Shown here in pieces: positions 17,846-24,730 of a DNA stretch of 34,438 nt. The notes under the pieces are model-generated. The model was not told where the DNA came from. It saw only the letters and a list, made by a program, of their open reading frames with translations, and did no database searches. Origin of the DNA: Alphaproteobacteria bacterium (GTDB lineage Bacteria; Pseudomonadota; Alphaproteobacteria; M2410); the NCBI GenBank assembly GCA_006226415.1, contig SBGZ01000010.1:1-34438 (forward strand), given 5' to 3'. Every line of letters begins with the position of its first letter. The stretch's first letter is position 1. Position numbers and translations under genes: made by a program.

Positions 17846-17945
17846 CTTAACGTTTGCAACCGGAGATGTTACAACCGTCCGAGGAGGCCTGAGGAACCTC
17901 CCGAATTCGCGGTTGTTCTAGCATATGCTGCACCGCAACGTTAAG
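17846..17945. promoter_or_regulatory. Nested inverted repeats in the gltX-comEC divergent spacer
   Basis: Three concentric dyads share nearly one centre: CTTAACGTT (17846-17854) with AACGTTAAG (17937-17945), ACAACCG (17871-17877) with CGGTTGT (17910-17916), and GGAGG (17883-17887) with CCTCC (17897-17901). A separate perfect palindrome AGCATATGCT sits at 17920-17929. All fall in the 188-base region between the two start codons. It may be an operator, a pair of facing promoters with CTTAAC as -35 elements, or a folded leader RNA; the sequence does not decide between these. Confidence 0.45.
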
Positions 17946-17994
17946 GCTTTTTTGGCCGAAAATATCGCCTATTCGGGCAGATTTGGGGCGTTGG

Positions 17995-20181
17995 ATGGGC
18001 TTCAGCCACAATTTGTTGAAGGACATAAGCTGGTCGGCCTGTCGGCGATGGGGCCGGGCGTTTTGGCGTGAAGCCAATGATCGCCTCAGCCAGGAACGCG
18101 GCCGCTGGCTGCTTTGGGTGCCCGTCGCTTTGGGGGCGGGCATCGCGCTCTATTTTAGCCTTTCAGAGGAGCCCACAATGGCCCGGGCAATGGCTGCTGC
18201 TGCCGCGGGCTCGGCCCTCGTCGGCGCCGCGGTCCTTTGGCGCCATCAGCCCGCACTTTTTAAAACCGGTCTTGCGGTTCTCGGGCTTATGGCGCTGGGC
18301 TTTGCGCTGGCCAAGGCGCGAACCGAGAGGGTGCGCGCGCCCGTCGTCGCCCACGAGCTGGAAGCGGTCATGCTTGAAGGACGACTGTTGGAAATACGCG
18401 GCGGCAATGACGGCAATGCCCGATTGATCATTCGCCCGAGCTATGTCGAGCGCCTGCGCAAAGATGAAGTGCCAGAAAAGGTCCGCCTCAGCTATCGATA
18501 TGAAACCGAAAACCTGAGCCCCGGTGACCGGCTGCGGGTGAGGGCGTCCTTGATGCCGCCGCCCGAGCCCGTCTCGCCGGATGGTTTTGATTTCGCGCGT
18601 CAATCCTGGTTCGACCGCATCGGCGCGCTTGGGTTTACCTATGGCCGCGTGGAGGTTGTGGGTTCTGCCGCGGAGCTTGGCCTCACCGGGCAGCTCCAAA
18701 CAAGGATCACGCAAATAAGGGCAGATATTGCTCATCGGATGCGGCTGGCGATCGACGGCCCGGCCGGCCCGCTGGCTGCGGCCCTGATCACCGGCGACAG
18801 AAGCGGCATTGCCCCGCAGCATCTGCAAAATCTTCGCGATGCCTCCCTCGCGCATCTTTTGGCCATCTCCGGCCTTCATATGGGGCTGGCGGGCTGGGCG
18901 CTCTATTCCCTTGTAAGGGGAGGTCTGGCGCTTTGGCCTGGGGCGGCGCTTCGCCTGCCCATCAAAAAGATCGCCGCCGGCACCGGGCTCTTTGGCGCGA
19001 CGATCTATTTGATCCTCTCCGGCGCCCCCATATCCGCGCAGCGCGCCTACATCATGCTGGCCCTGGTTTTGATCGCGATCATATTGGATCGACCGGCTTT
19101 TACCCTGCGTATGGTCGCCATCGCCGCCACGGTGATCTTGATCCTGCAGCCCGAAAGCCTTCTTGAGGCGGGATTTCAGATGTCCTTTGCCGCTTGCACA
19201 GGTCTTGTCGCCGCTTATGAAGCGCGCCGCCAATGGAACGCACAGCGCCTGCGCAGCGGCAAGCTTATGTGGCAGCGGTCGCCCGGGCTGATGTCGCGCG
19301 CCTTTGCCTATTTAAGAGGCCTCCTCCTGACCAGCCTTCTTGCGGGCCTCGCCACGGCGCCCTTTGCGGCCTACCACTTCAATCAATTTGCCAACTACGG
19401 TCTCATCGCCAATATCCTGGCGGTGCCAATGATGGCCTTTGTCATTATGCCGCTGGGCGTATTGGCCCTGATCGCCATGCCTTTTGGCGGCGATGGCGTG
19501 TTCTTGAAAGGTATGGGCCTCGGGATTGACTATGTATTGGCCGTGGCCGCAGAGGTTGCCTCCTGGCCGGTCGCGGTCTCCCATGTCAGCGTATGGCCGT
19601 CCTGGACTTTTGCGCTTGTGGTGATCGGGGGCCTGTGGCTCTGCCTCTGGCAACGAGTGTGGCGGATCGGCGGCGTGGTCGTGCTCGGGGCGGGTGTGCT
19701 TTTTGGCCGAATGGCATCGCCGCCGGATTTAGTGATTGACCGGGAGGCGGAAAACATTGCCGTGCTTTCGTCAGAGGGTGCGCTTGTGGTTATGTCCAAG
19801 CGCAAAAGATTTACCGCCGACAGTTGGAGCCGCCAGTCCGGGCAGGGGCCAGAATATCACCCACCTGATGGGGAAGAATTTGCCTGTGATGTGCTGGGCT
19901 GCGTGTACGAAGAAGCAGATCGTCCGATTGTCGCCTTTGTTGCCGATGGCCGCGCCTTTGAGGATGATTGTCTGTCTGCGGACATTCTTGTGAGCACGCA
20001 GTCGGTGCCCCATGGCTGCGATGGCCCCACTTTAATTGTCGATCCGCGTGATGTGCGCGAAAATGGATCCTATGCGATTTGGTTCGACAAAGATGGATAT
20101 CGTGTACGCACGGCAGCGTCGGTGCGCGGCCATCGTCCCTGGGTGACGTCAACCACCCGGCGCTCTAGTAGTTCCGGATAA
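17995..20181 (+). CDS. comEC: ComEC/Rec2-family DNA uptake channel protein
   Basis: Inner-membrane protein of the family that moves single-stranded DNA into the cytoplasm during transformation. The 728-residue product has N-terminal membrane helices, the soluble DUF4131-type OB-like domain (about residues 100-225) and the multi-helix Competence domain with its hallmark [17 protein letters not shown]. The last 150 residues form a soluble region ([25 protein letters not shown]...) as in other alphaproteobacterial ComEC proteins, with no HxHxDH metallo-beta-lactamase motif. I prefer the ATG at 17995 over an in-frame TTG at 17983. It ends 17 bases inside the convergent lexA gene. The family call is firm; competence of this organism is not shown. 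Confidence 0.92.
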   Translation: MGFSHNLLKDISWSACRRWGRAFWREANDRLSQERGRWLLWVPVALGAGIALYFSLSEEPTMARAMAAAAAGSALVGAAVLWRHQPALFKTGLAVLGLMALGFALAKARTERVRAPVVAHELEAVMLEGRLLEIRGGNDGNARLIIRPSYVERLRKDEVPEKVRLSYRYETENLSPGDRLRVRASLMPPPEPVSPDGFDFARQSWFDRIGALGFTYGRVEVVGSAAELGLTGQLQTRITQIRADIAHRMRLAIDGPAGPLAAALITGDRSGIAPQHLQNLRDASLAHLLAISGLHMGLAGWALYSLVRGGLALWPGAALRLPIKKIAAGTGLFGATIYLILSGAPISAQRAYIMLALVLIAIILDRPAFTLRMVAIAATVILILQPESLLEAGFQMSFAACTGLVAAYEARRQWNAQRLRSGKLMWQRSPGLMSRAFAYLRGLLLTSLLAGLATAPFAAYHFNQFANYGLIANILAVPMMAFVIMPLGVLALIAMPFGGDGVFLKGMGLGIDYVLAVAAEVASWPVAVSHVSVWPSWTFALVVIGGLWLCLWQRVWRIGGVVVLGAGVLFGRMASPPDLVIDREAENIAVLSSEGALVVMSKRKRFTADSWSRQSGQGPEYHPPDGEEFACDVLGCVYEEADRPIVAFVADGRAFEDDCLSADILVSTQSVPHGCDGPTLIVDPRDVRENGSYAIWFDKDGYRVRTAASVRGHRPWVTSTTRRSSSSG

Positions 20182-20845
20182 GGCCGACGAGCTTGCCCTG
20201 AACCTTCACCCGGTCCGGGCCAAAGATGCGGGTTTCATAGGCCGGGTTGGCCGCTTCCAGCGCCACGGAATTGCCTTTCTTACGCAGGCGCTTCAAGGTC
20301 GCTTCTTCGTCATCGACCAGTGCCACGACAATCTCACCATTGGTGGCTGTGTCGCAGCGTTGCAAGACCACTGTATCGCCGTCGAGAATGCCCGCCTCGA
20401 TCATGGAATCCCCTTGAACTTCGAGGGCATAATGTTCACCGCTGCCGAGCATCGAAGGGGGCACGCCCAGGCTGTGGGTCTCATGCTGGATGGCCTCAAT
20501 CGGCGTCCCTGCCGCGATGCGGCCAAGAACCGGCACTTCAAAGGTCGAGGTCTCTGGCACAGGGTCGGCGCGGCTGCCCTCAATAACGCTGGGTGAGAAG
20601 CCTTTCGCCCGGCCGGTCGCCGGAAGGGCGGAATCAGGCAGTTTGACAATCTCCAGCGCCCGGGCCCGGTGCGCGATGCGGCGGATAAACCCGCGCTCCT
20701 CCAGCGCTGTAATGAGCCGGTGGATGCCGGATTTGGATTTCAAATCAAGGGCTTGCTTCATTTCATCGAAAGAGGGGGAAACCCCGGTCTCCCGGATCCT
20801 CTCGTGGATGAACATGAGCAATTCGTGTTGTTTGCGCGTCAACAT
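20165..20845 (-). CDS. lexA: LexA repressor
   Basis: SOS repressor that self-cleaves when RecA filaments form. From ATG 20845 the protein has 226 residues: a winged helix-turn-helix domain ([17 protein letters not shown]...[16 protein letters not shown]), a linker, the Ala-Gly cleavage site (A112-G113 in GRIAAGTP) and the S24 peptidase domain with catalytic S147 (QGDSMIEAG) and K185 (EATLKRL). A longer reading frame from 20890 would add 15 unconserved residues and is rejected. A perfect alphaproteobacterial LexA box lies 53 bases upstream, so it is autoregulated. The 3' end overlaps comEC by 17 bases. Confidence 0.97.
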   Translation of the reverse strand: MLTRKQHELLMFIHERIRETGVSPSFDEMKQALDLKSKSGIHRLITALEERGFIRRIAHRARALEIVKLPDSALPATGRAKGFSPSVIEGSRADPVPETSTFEVPVLGRIAAGTPIEAIQHETHSLGVPPSMLGSGEHYALEVQGDSMIEAGILDGDTVVLQRCDTATNGEIVVALVDDEEATLKRLRKKGNSVALEAANPAYETRIFGPDRVKVQGKLVGLIRNY

Positions 20846-20873
20846 GTAGGGCTGCCTTCCATTTCCATAATCG

Positions 20874-20888
20874 GAACAAAAGCGAAAC
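20874..20888 (-). promoter_or_regulatory. Degenerate second LexA box
   Basis: GAAC-N7-AAAC on the + strand (20874-20877 and 20885-20888), one base off the GAAC-N7-GAAC complement of the alphaproteobacterial box. It lies ten bases from the perfect box and between it and lexA, so it may be a weaker second operator. Confidence 0.4.
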
Positions 20889-20898
20889 ATTCTTACAT

Positions 20899-20913
20899 GT
20901 TCTAGTTTAGTTC
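20899..20913 (-). promoter_or_regulatory. LexA operator (GTTC-N7-GTTC)
   Basis: Perfect match to the alphaproteobacterial SOS box: GTTC at 20899-20902, seven bases, GTTC at 20910-20913, located 53 bases upstream of the lexA ATG. It indicates SOS autoregulation. The distal half-site is also the first four bases of the direct repeat that borders the accessory islet. Confidence 0.88.
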
Positions 20914-20928
20914 TCTTTGCCCGTCAAG
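20910..20928 (+). repeat. 19-bp direct repeat, lexA-side copy
   Basis: GTTCTCTTTGCCCGTCAAG at 20910-20928 recurs exactly at 24237-24255. The two copies bracket the whole accessory islet, and similarity continues past the exact match (TGAAT after three mismatches). This copy lies in non-coding DNA overlapping the LexA box. Confidence 0.8.
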
Positions 20929-21132
20929 CCTTGAATGTGCTCACCCGCGCCAGGGTTTGAATTCTCGTCCAAAGACCTCCTCAGCCAGCCCTGAACACGC
21001 CCAGATAATTTTTGCTAGACATGTACTATTTATCCGGGTGCCCTAAACTAATAAGATCCGTTTTTACGAGGGACGAGGGTGGACACGCAAATGAAGATCT
21101 TTTCGATGCAAGGCGCTGTGTAAGAATTGTTA

Positions 21133-21258
21133 GCACTGGGCGACCGCTCGGCGCTGACAGGTTTGTCCGAAAGCTGGAACGAGAAACAGGACGGACGCTG
21201 ACAAAGAAGAAAGCTGGTCGGCCGAAGAAACTCAAAGAATAGGTATAGTGTCCCCAGA
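21133..21258 (+). pseudogene. 3' remnant of a second RAYT transposase with its right end
   Basis: These 126 bases match 22513-22638, the 3' end of the intact RAYT gene plus its right inverted repeat, with about six mismatches by eye (about 95% identity). The encoded tail (TGRPLGADRFVRKLERETG...) runs to a stop at 21242. The upstream sequence from about 20930 to 21132 shows no RAYT core, HUH motif or catalytic Tyr, so this is the leftover of a deleted copy. An open frame runs through it from TTG 21012, but its N-terminal part matches nothing I recognise. The remainder of the 490-base stretch between the lexA and 21336 starts holds only the LexA boxes and the 19-bp repeat. Confidence 0.8.
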
Positions 21259-21335
21259 ATTCCCCTAATTACTTTCCTGTTGATGGTGGCGGTGGTTGGT
21301 AGTCTGCAATTGGCAATCATTGGAGTACAACGCAG

Positions 21336-21758
21336 ATGGTCATTGAAAGAGTTCTCAAGACAGTGATTTTGGTTTTTGTATTTGCACTTGCTTCGCCGGG
21401 ATGCATCGCTGAGGCGAAGGAGCAGATCGTGTTTTGTCCTGAGGACGAAGGAACTCGCCTCAGAGAGTATCTAGGAGTCGACGAAACTGAGACATTGAGT
21501 ATGGATTTGATTGGCGAAATTGCACAGCGAAATGGATATGTAATAGAGAAAGCCAGATATGACAATCAGCCGCGACATTGCGATTTCGATTTATTAGATA
21601 TTCGCGAAAAGGGATTGAAACTCGAAACGGTCAATGTTTTTCTCGGACCCAATAAGGAAAGAACCATAGGGCGTAACTATTTGATAATTTATGATGAGGA
21701 TGGAAGAATTCTCTATATTGAGGCGAGACATGCATACCCGCCTCCGACATTTTGAATT
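21336..21758 (+). CDS. Small secreted protein of unknown function
   Basis: A roughly 139-residue product with a signal peptide: basic start (MVIERVLK), hydrophobic TVILVFVFALASPG, and an A-x-A type cleavage site at about AEA/KEQ. The mature part is acidic, with a duplicated-looking layout of short strands and helices (CPEDEGTRLREYLGV, NYLIIYDEDGRILYIEARHA). I do not recognise a family. GGAG lies ten bases before the ATG. Lower GC than the core genes and its position between two RAYT 3' ends suggest acquired DNA. The C-terminus YPPPTF ends at TGA near 21755. Expression and function are unknown. Confidence 0.6.
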
Positions 21759-21837
21759 TTGGAACCTGAAGTGAGTGCATGTGCGCACCACAACTAAAAT
21801 CCTGATGTGTCATATCCAGTTACTCGTGGGGGTGATG

Positions 21838-21915
21838 AAAATCCAGGTGAAAATCCAGGAAAATCCAGGGACATAATACCTATTAAATCCAGGGATAAAT
21901 CCAGGGACATAATAC
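21838..21915 (+). repeat. Cluster of AAATCCAGG repeats upstream of the RAYT gene
   Basis: AAATCCAGG occurs five times in 78 bases (starting at 21839, 21851, 21861, 21885 and 21897). Two copies extend to the identical 19-mer AAATCCAGGGACATAATAC (21861-21879 and 21897-21915). Part of each long copy is the RAYT left-end sequence. Spacing is too short and irregular for CRISPR. Confidence 0.75.
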
Positions 21916-22638
21916 TGATTTCTTGACATATGCTCAAGTGAGGTCAAGTATAGCCCATGGCACGCATGGCAAGACTGGTCGTTCCCGGACATCCCCATCA
22001 TGTAACGCAGCGGGGCAATCGCCGTCAGGAAGTCTTCTTCTGCGACGACGACTATAAGGCTTACCTCGCTCTCCTGAAAGAGTTCTGCGCCGAAGCTGGC
22101 ACAGAGGTCTGGGCCTATTGCCTGATGCCTAATCATGTACACCTGATCCTGGTCCCCTCCGACGAGGACGGCTTGCGCAGCGCCGTTGCCGAGGCGCACA
22201 GGCGCTATACCCGCCACATCAATTTCCGCGAGGGCTGGCGGGGCTATCTGTGGCAGGGTCGTTTTGCCTCCTTTCCCATGGACGAAGCACATCTTCTCGC
22301 CTGTGCGCGTTATGTGGAACTGAACCCAGTGCGGGCGAAACTCGTGCGCAGGCCCGACGCCTGGAAGTGGTCCTCGGCCAAGGCACACCTGAAGGGCGAG
22401 GACGACGAGCTGGTGAAAGTCCGGCCACTTCTAAAGCGCGCGGGAGACTGGAAGACCTTCCTCAAGGGCGGCCTGGAAGAAGAGACCCTTGAGGCAATCC
22501 GGTCATCCGAGCGCACCGGGCGACCGCTCGGCGCGGACAGGTTTGTCCGAAAGCTGGAACGAGAAACAGGACGAACACTGACAAAGAAGAAAGCTGGTCG
22601 GCCGAAGAAACCCAAAGAATAGGTATAGTGTCCCCGGA
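21864..22638 (+). mobile_element. RAYT (IS200-like, Y1) element with imperfect inverted ends
   Basis: The intact transposase gene is flanked by matching ends. TCCAGGGACATAATACCTATT at 21864-21884 pairs with the reverse complement of 22618-22638 at 18 of 21 positions. A second left-like copy starts at 21900. The same right end recurs after the remnant at 21238-21258. RAYTs normally act on palindromic REP sequences, so these ends may be the recognised units; the boundaries are inferred from the repeats. Confidence 0.65.
21957..22622 (+). CDS. REP-associated tyrosine transposase (Y1/HUH family)
   Basis: Single-strand-specific HUH endonuclease of the IS200-like Transposase_17/Y1 family. The 221-residue protein begins MARLVVPGHPHHVTQRGNRR, has the HUH motif PNHVHLILVP (H60, H62), the conserved YLWQGRFAS stretch and the catalytic Tyr Y119 in ARYVELNPVRA. 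The C-terminus is Lys/Arg-rich (KKKAGRPKKPKE) and likely binds nucleic acid. All catalytic residues are present, so it may be active. GC is similar to the core genome but flanking DNA is AT-richer. A partial second copy lies 1.4 kb upstream. Confidence 0.93.
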   Translation: MARMARLVVPGHPHHVTQRGNRRQEVFFCDDDYKAYLALLKEFCAEAGTEVWAYCLMPNHVHLILVPSDEDGLRSAVAEAHRRYTRHINFREGWRGYLWQGRFASFPMDEAHLLACARYVELNPVRAKLVRRPDAWKWSSAKAHLKGEDDELVKVRPLLKRAGDWKTFLKGGLEEETLEAIRSSERTGRPLGADRFVRKLERETGRTLTKKKAGRPKKPKE

Positions 22639-22891
22639 ATTACCATGGGACAACGCCAAAAGTATAACGGTATTTTTCATCGATTCAGACAAAGCTGGTC
22701 ACCAACGAAATGGAGAAATTGTATTGTTCAATGGTGCTGCCCTGGGTTCAGAGGACTGGCGCCGCGAAGTTATCGTGCACGAAATTTTCCATGAAACTGA
22801 GATGGCAAACTCCCTCAATTATTATGAAGAAGAGGACCTGGTCAAAAATTGGGCTCCAATCTGGGCGCGGCGGCACGGATTGATTGACTGA
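22628..22891 (+). pseudogene. 5'-truncated HExxH (zincin-like) protein fragment
   Basis: An 87-codon open frame whose only available start, GTG 22628, lies inside the RAYT right inverted repeat, so its true 5' end has apparently been replaced. The remaining protein has EIVLFNGAAL, then EVIVHEIFHETEM, which fits the HExxH zinc-protease motif, and a C-terminal EEDLVKNWAPIWARRHGL. This looks like the last domain of a metallopeptidase or of a polymorphic toxin, but I cannot name a family. No upstream half is visible in the window. It may not be translated. Confidence 0.5.
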
Positions 22892-22976
22892 CACCTGAGG
22901 CAGAAACAGAAATACAATCTTACCAATTTTGATGATATAGTTTTGAAAAATTTTGTTCGAAGGGAGTATCGGAGCA

Positions 22977-23609
22977 ATGAAGAAATTGTGGGTTCTTTCT
23001 GGGATAGCATTTTTGTTGTCAAATTGTGCGCCGCAAGAACATGGCGGGCAAAATTTGGAAAATAGCTATGTTATAAAGGAGAAATATCAGTACATGCGAA
23101 TAAAAGGGCCAGATTTTGGTCAAGGTTTTACTATCGTGACTGGTGAACAACCGCTGCTTGCCGGCGTTTTTCCTGATATGACGTTGCCGTTGGATGTTTG
23201 CAAAGAAAATAGCAAATTTATTTGTGCGTTTAGTGAATTCGGCGGCTTGGTTTTTGTGGTGCCGAAGGTTGAGCCATCTGTAGGTGCAATGTGGGATTAT
23301 CAGGGATACGATTTTGAATTGAAAAGAAAGCGTTGGCAGAGAATAGCAGGGATGGATACCGTAGTTTCATTTGTTGATGTCAAAAACCAGGGAAAGAGGG
23401 GCGTACGCTTTGCATATAGTTACCAGACAGGATTATGGGCATATATCGTATTTTGCGATGAACCAATTGTTCGTATGAGAAATCGTGGGAATTCTTGTTC
23501 AGATCAAATCTATATTGCAACTGGAATTGGATATGGCAAGACAGTGGATGAATTTCCGGTTCCGGCGAAAATTGGTTCGCCAGAACTGTGGGAAAAGATC
23601 GCAAACTGA
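22977..23609 (+). CDS. Putative lipoprotein of unknown function
   Basis: A 210-residue product with a lipoprotein signal: MKKLWVLSGIAFLLSNC, with the modified Cys at residue 17 and LSN before it. I chose ATG 22977, ten bases after AGGGAG; an upstream in-frame TTG at 22953 would bury the signal. The mature domain contains several Cys residues (PLDVCKENSKFICAF, VFCDEP, NSCSDQIY) and beta-rich segments. I recognise no family. Base composition is AT-rich compared with the core genes, consistent with acquired DNA. It lies between the HExxH fragment and the prepilin peptidase gene. Confidence 0.65.
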   Translation: MKKLWVLSGIAFLLSNCAPQEHGGQNLENSYVIKEKYQYMRIKGPDFGQGFTIVTGEQPLLAGVFPDMTLPLDVCKENSKFICAFSEFGGLVFVVPKVEPSVGAMWDYQGYDFELKRKRWQRIAGMDTVVSFVDVKNQGKRGVRFAYSYQTGLWAYIVFCDEPIVRMRNRGNSCSDQIYIATGIGYGKTVDEFPVPAKIGSPELWEKIAN

Positions 23610-23823
23610 GACTCCATTTTGTCCTTGAGTTGCCTCTTGCAGACCTTACCACCGTTTTCGCAGCCAGTTTGAGATAGTACAAGTGGCTGAATTAAGCGGT
23701 GCCCATCATTGGACCACCGGAATAGGGGTTCTACAGCTCAAGTGCAGCGCTACGCATTCCTTGGTTGGGGGTGTTATTCCGAGATCGGCTGAATTCCGGG
23801 GGATTTTGCTGGAGAAATGATTG

Positions 23824-24261
23824 ATGCCACTCTTCGCTACATTCCTTTTGGTTGTCATTTCTGCTGCCGTCGCATTCATCGACCTCCGCGATCGGCGCAT
23901 CCCAAATGGGCTTTCAGCGAGCCTCCTCGCAGCAGGTTTTCTCGTCCACACGGCCCTTGATCCTGGCTTTCTTATTTGGGGCCTCGCTGGCGCGGTAACC
24001 GGCTTCCTCCTCATCTTTAGTGTGGGTGTTCTCCACAAAAGCCTCCGGGGCACGGACGGCATCGGCATGGGTGATGCCAAGCTCTTCGGCGCGGGCGGTG
24101 CCTGGGTCGGATTGATGGGCCTGCCCTGGGTTATGCTCATTGCCTCTTTCTCAGGCCTCGCATGGGTCGGCGTGCGGCGCTTTATCTTCGGTGACAAAAC
24201 CATCATCCGCGCACGCATCCCCTTCTATGCGTTCTGGTTCTCTTTGCCCGTCAAGGACTGA
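23824..24261 (+). CDS. Prepilin peptidase, A24 family (CpaA/TadV-like)
   Basis: Inner-membrane aspartyl protease that trims type IV or Flp prepilin leaders. The 145-residue protein consists of hydrophobic helices carrying both catalytic aspartates in their usual settings: AFIDLRDRRIPN near residue 22 and GIGMGDAKLFGAGG near residue 80. It lacks the N-terminal Cys-rich methylase region of PilD, as in CpaA/TadV. ATG 23824 lies nine bases after GGAG; TTG at 23821 is alternative. No pilus genes are nearby. Its last codons contain the second copy of the 19-bp direct repeat, and its end overlaps the convergent small membrane protein gene by 37 bases. Confidence 0.85.
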   Translation: MPLFATFLLVVISAAVAFIDLRDRRIPNGLSASLLAAGFLVHTALDPGFLIWGLAGAVTGFLLIFSVGVLHKSLRGTDGIGMGDAKLFGAGGAWVGLMGLPWVMLIASFSGLAWVGVRRFIFGDKTIIRARIPFYAFWFSLPVKD

Positions 24262-24704
24262 ATATGGGCATCCATATAGGCCAGATAATTGCCGTGAAAC
24301 CGTGGTCTGAAAATTTGCCACTGCGTTTGAATAGTACCGATAAAGATCGGATTCATTTGGAAGGGCTGAAAGGATCGCAGATCCTTTTCGTCAAACAACC
24401 CTTGCTCCATCATGTAGTACCAGTTCTGATTGGAGAAAAAGACGATCGTGAAATAGGCGTTGATTTCTACTTTTTGCTGCGGCGTGGCGGTCTCCCAGGA
24501 AACCCCGCCGGCCAACAGCTTGCGGACGGTTTCGCTCTCCAGGCCGAGCCGCATCATTGAGAAACCCTCTTCATGGGCCGCGGTTCGCGTCGCAACCCTG
24601 CTGGTGATATTATTCTGGCGGACCTGTACGGCGAGAAAAAACAGGGTCGAAACAACGGCGATCCCTTCGATGATACTGATCCAGGAAGCGATATCGGCAA
24701 TCAT
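24225..24704 (-). CDS. Small membrane-anchored protein of unknown function
   Basis: A 159-residue product with one N-terminal membrane helix (WISIIEGIAVVSTLFFLAVQVRQN) and a helical cytoplasmic part with many aromatic residues (FTIVFFSNQNWYYMMEQGLFDEKD...WQIFRPRFHGNYLAYMD). This pattern resembles a widespread uncharacterised bacterial family with the AVQIRQN-type motif after the helix; no function is known to me. I take ATG 24704, ten bases after AAGGAG. It begins 26 bases after the moeA stop on the same strand, so it is probably the last gene of that operon. Confidence 0.65.
   Translation of the reverse strand: MIADIASWISIIEGIAVVSTLFFLAVQVRQNNITSRVATRTAAHEEGFSMMRLGLESETVRKLLAGGVSWETATPQQKVEINAYFTIVFFSNQNWYYMMEQGLFDEKDLRSFQPFQMNPIFIGTIQTQWQIFRPRFHGNYLAYMDAHIQSLTGKENQNA
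24237..24255 (+). repeat. 19-bp direct repeat, prepilin-peptidase-side copy
   Basis: Exact second copy of the sequence at 20910-20928. Here it encodes the end of the prepilin peptidase (FSLPVK followed by D and stop). The lexA-side copy would read FSLPVK-P-stop in the same frame, which fits either a site of integration or recombination or a leftover 3' end of a duplicated gene. Confidence 0.8.
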
Positions 24705-24730
24705 GGGGGGTAATCTCCTTGGGGTAAGGG

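Noticed and set aside
20846-20890. Longer lexA start at 20890
   Set aside because: The extra 15 residues are unconserved and the reading frame would run into the operator region; MLTRKQ is the standard LexA start.
21838-21915. AAATCCAGG repeats as a CRISPR array
   Set aside because: Units are only 9-19 bases, spaced 10-24 bases apart irregularly, with no unique spacers and no cas genes.
23785-23805. A further RAYT end near GAATTCCGGGGG upstream of the prepilin peptidase
   Set aside because: Only about 10 bases match the right end in reverse complement, too short to support an element boundary.
23610-23823. A gene in the spacer between the lipoprotein and prepilin peptidase genes
   Set aside because: No open frame with a plausible start or recognisable product; no tRNA-like fold seen. 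I see nothing else there.
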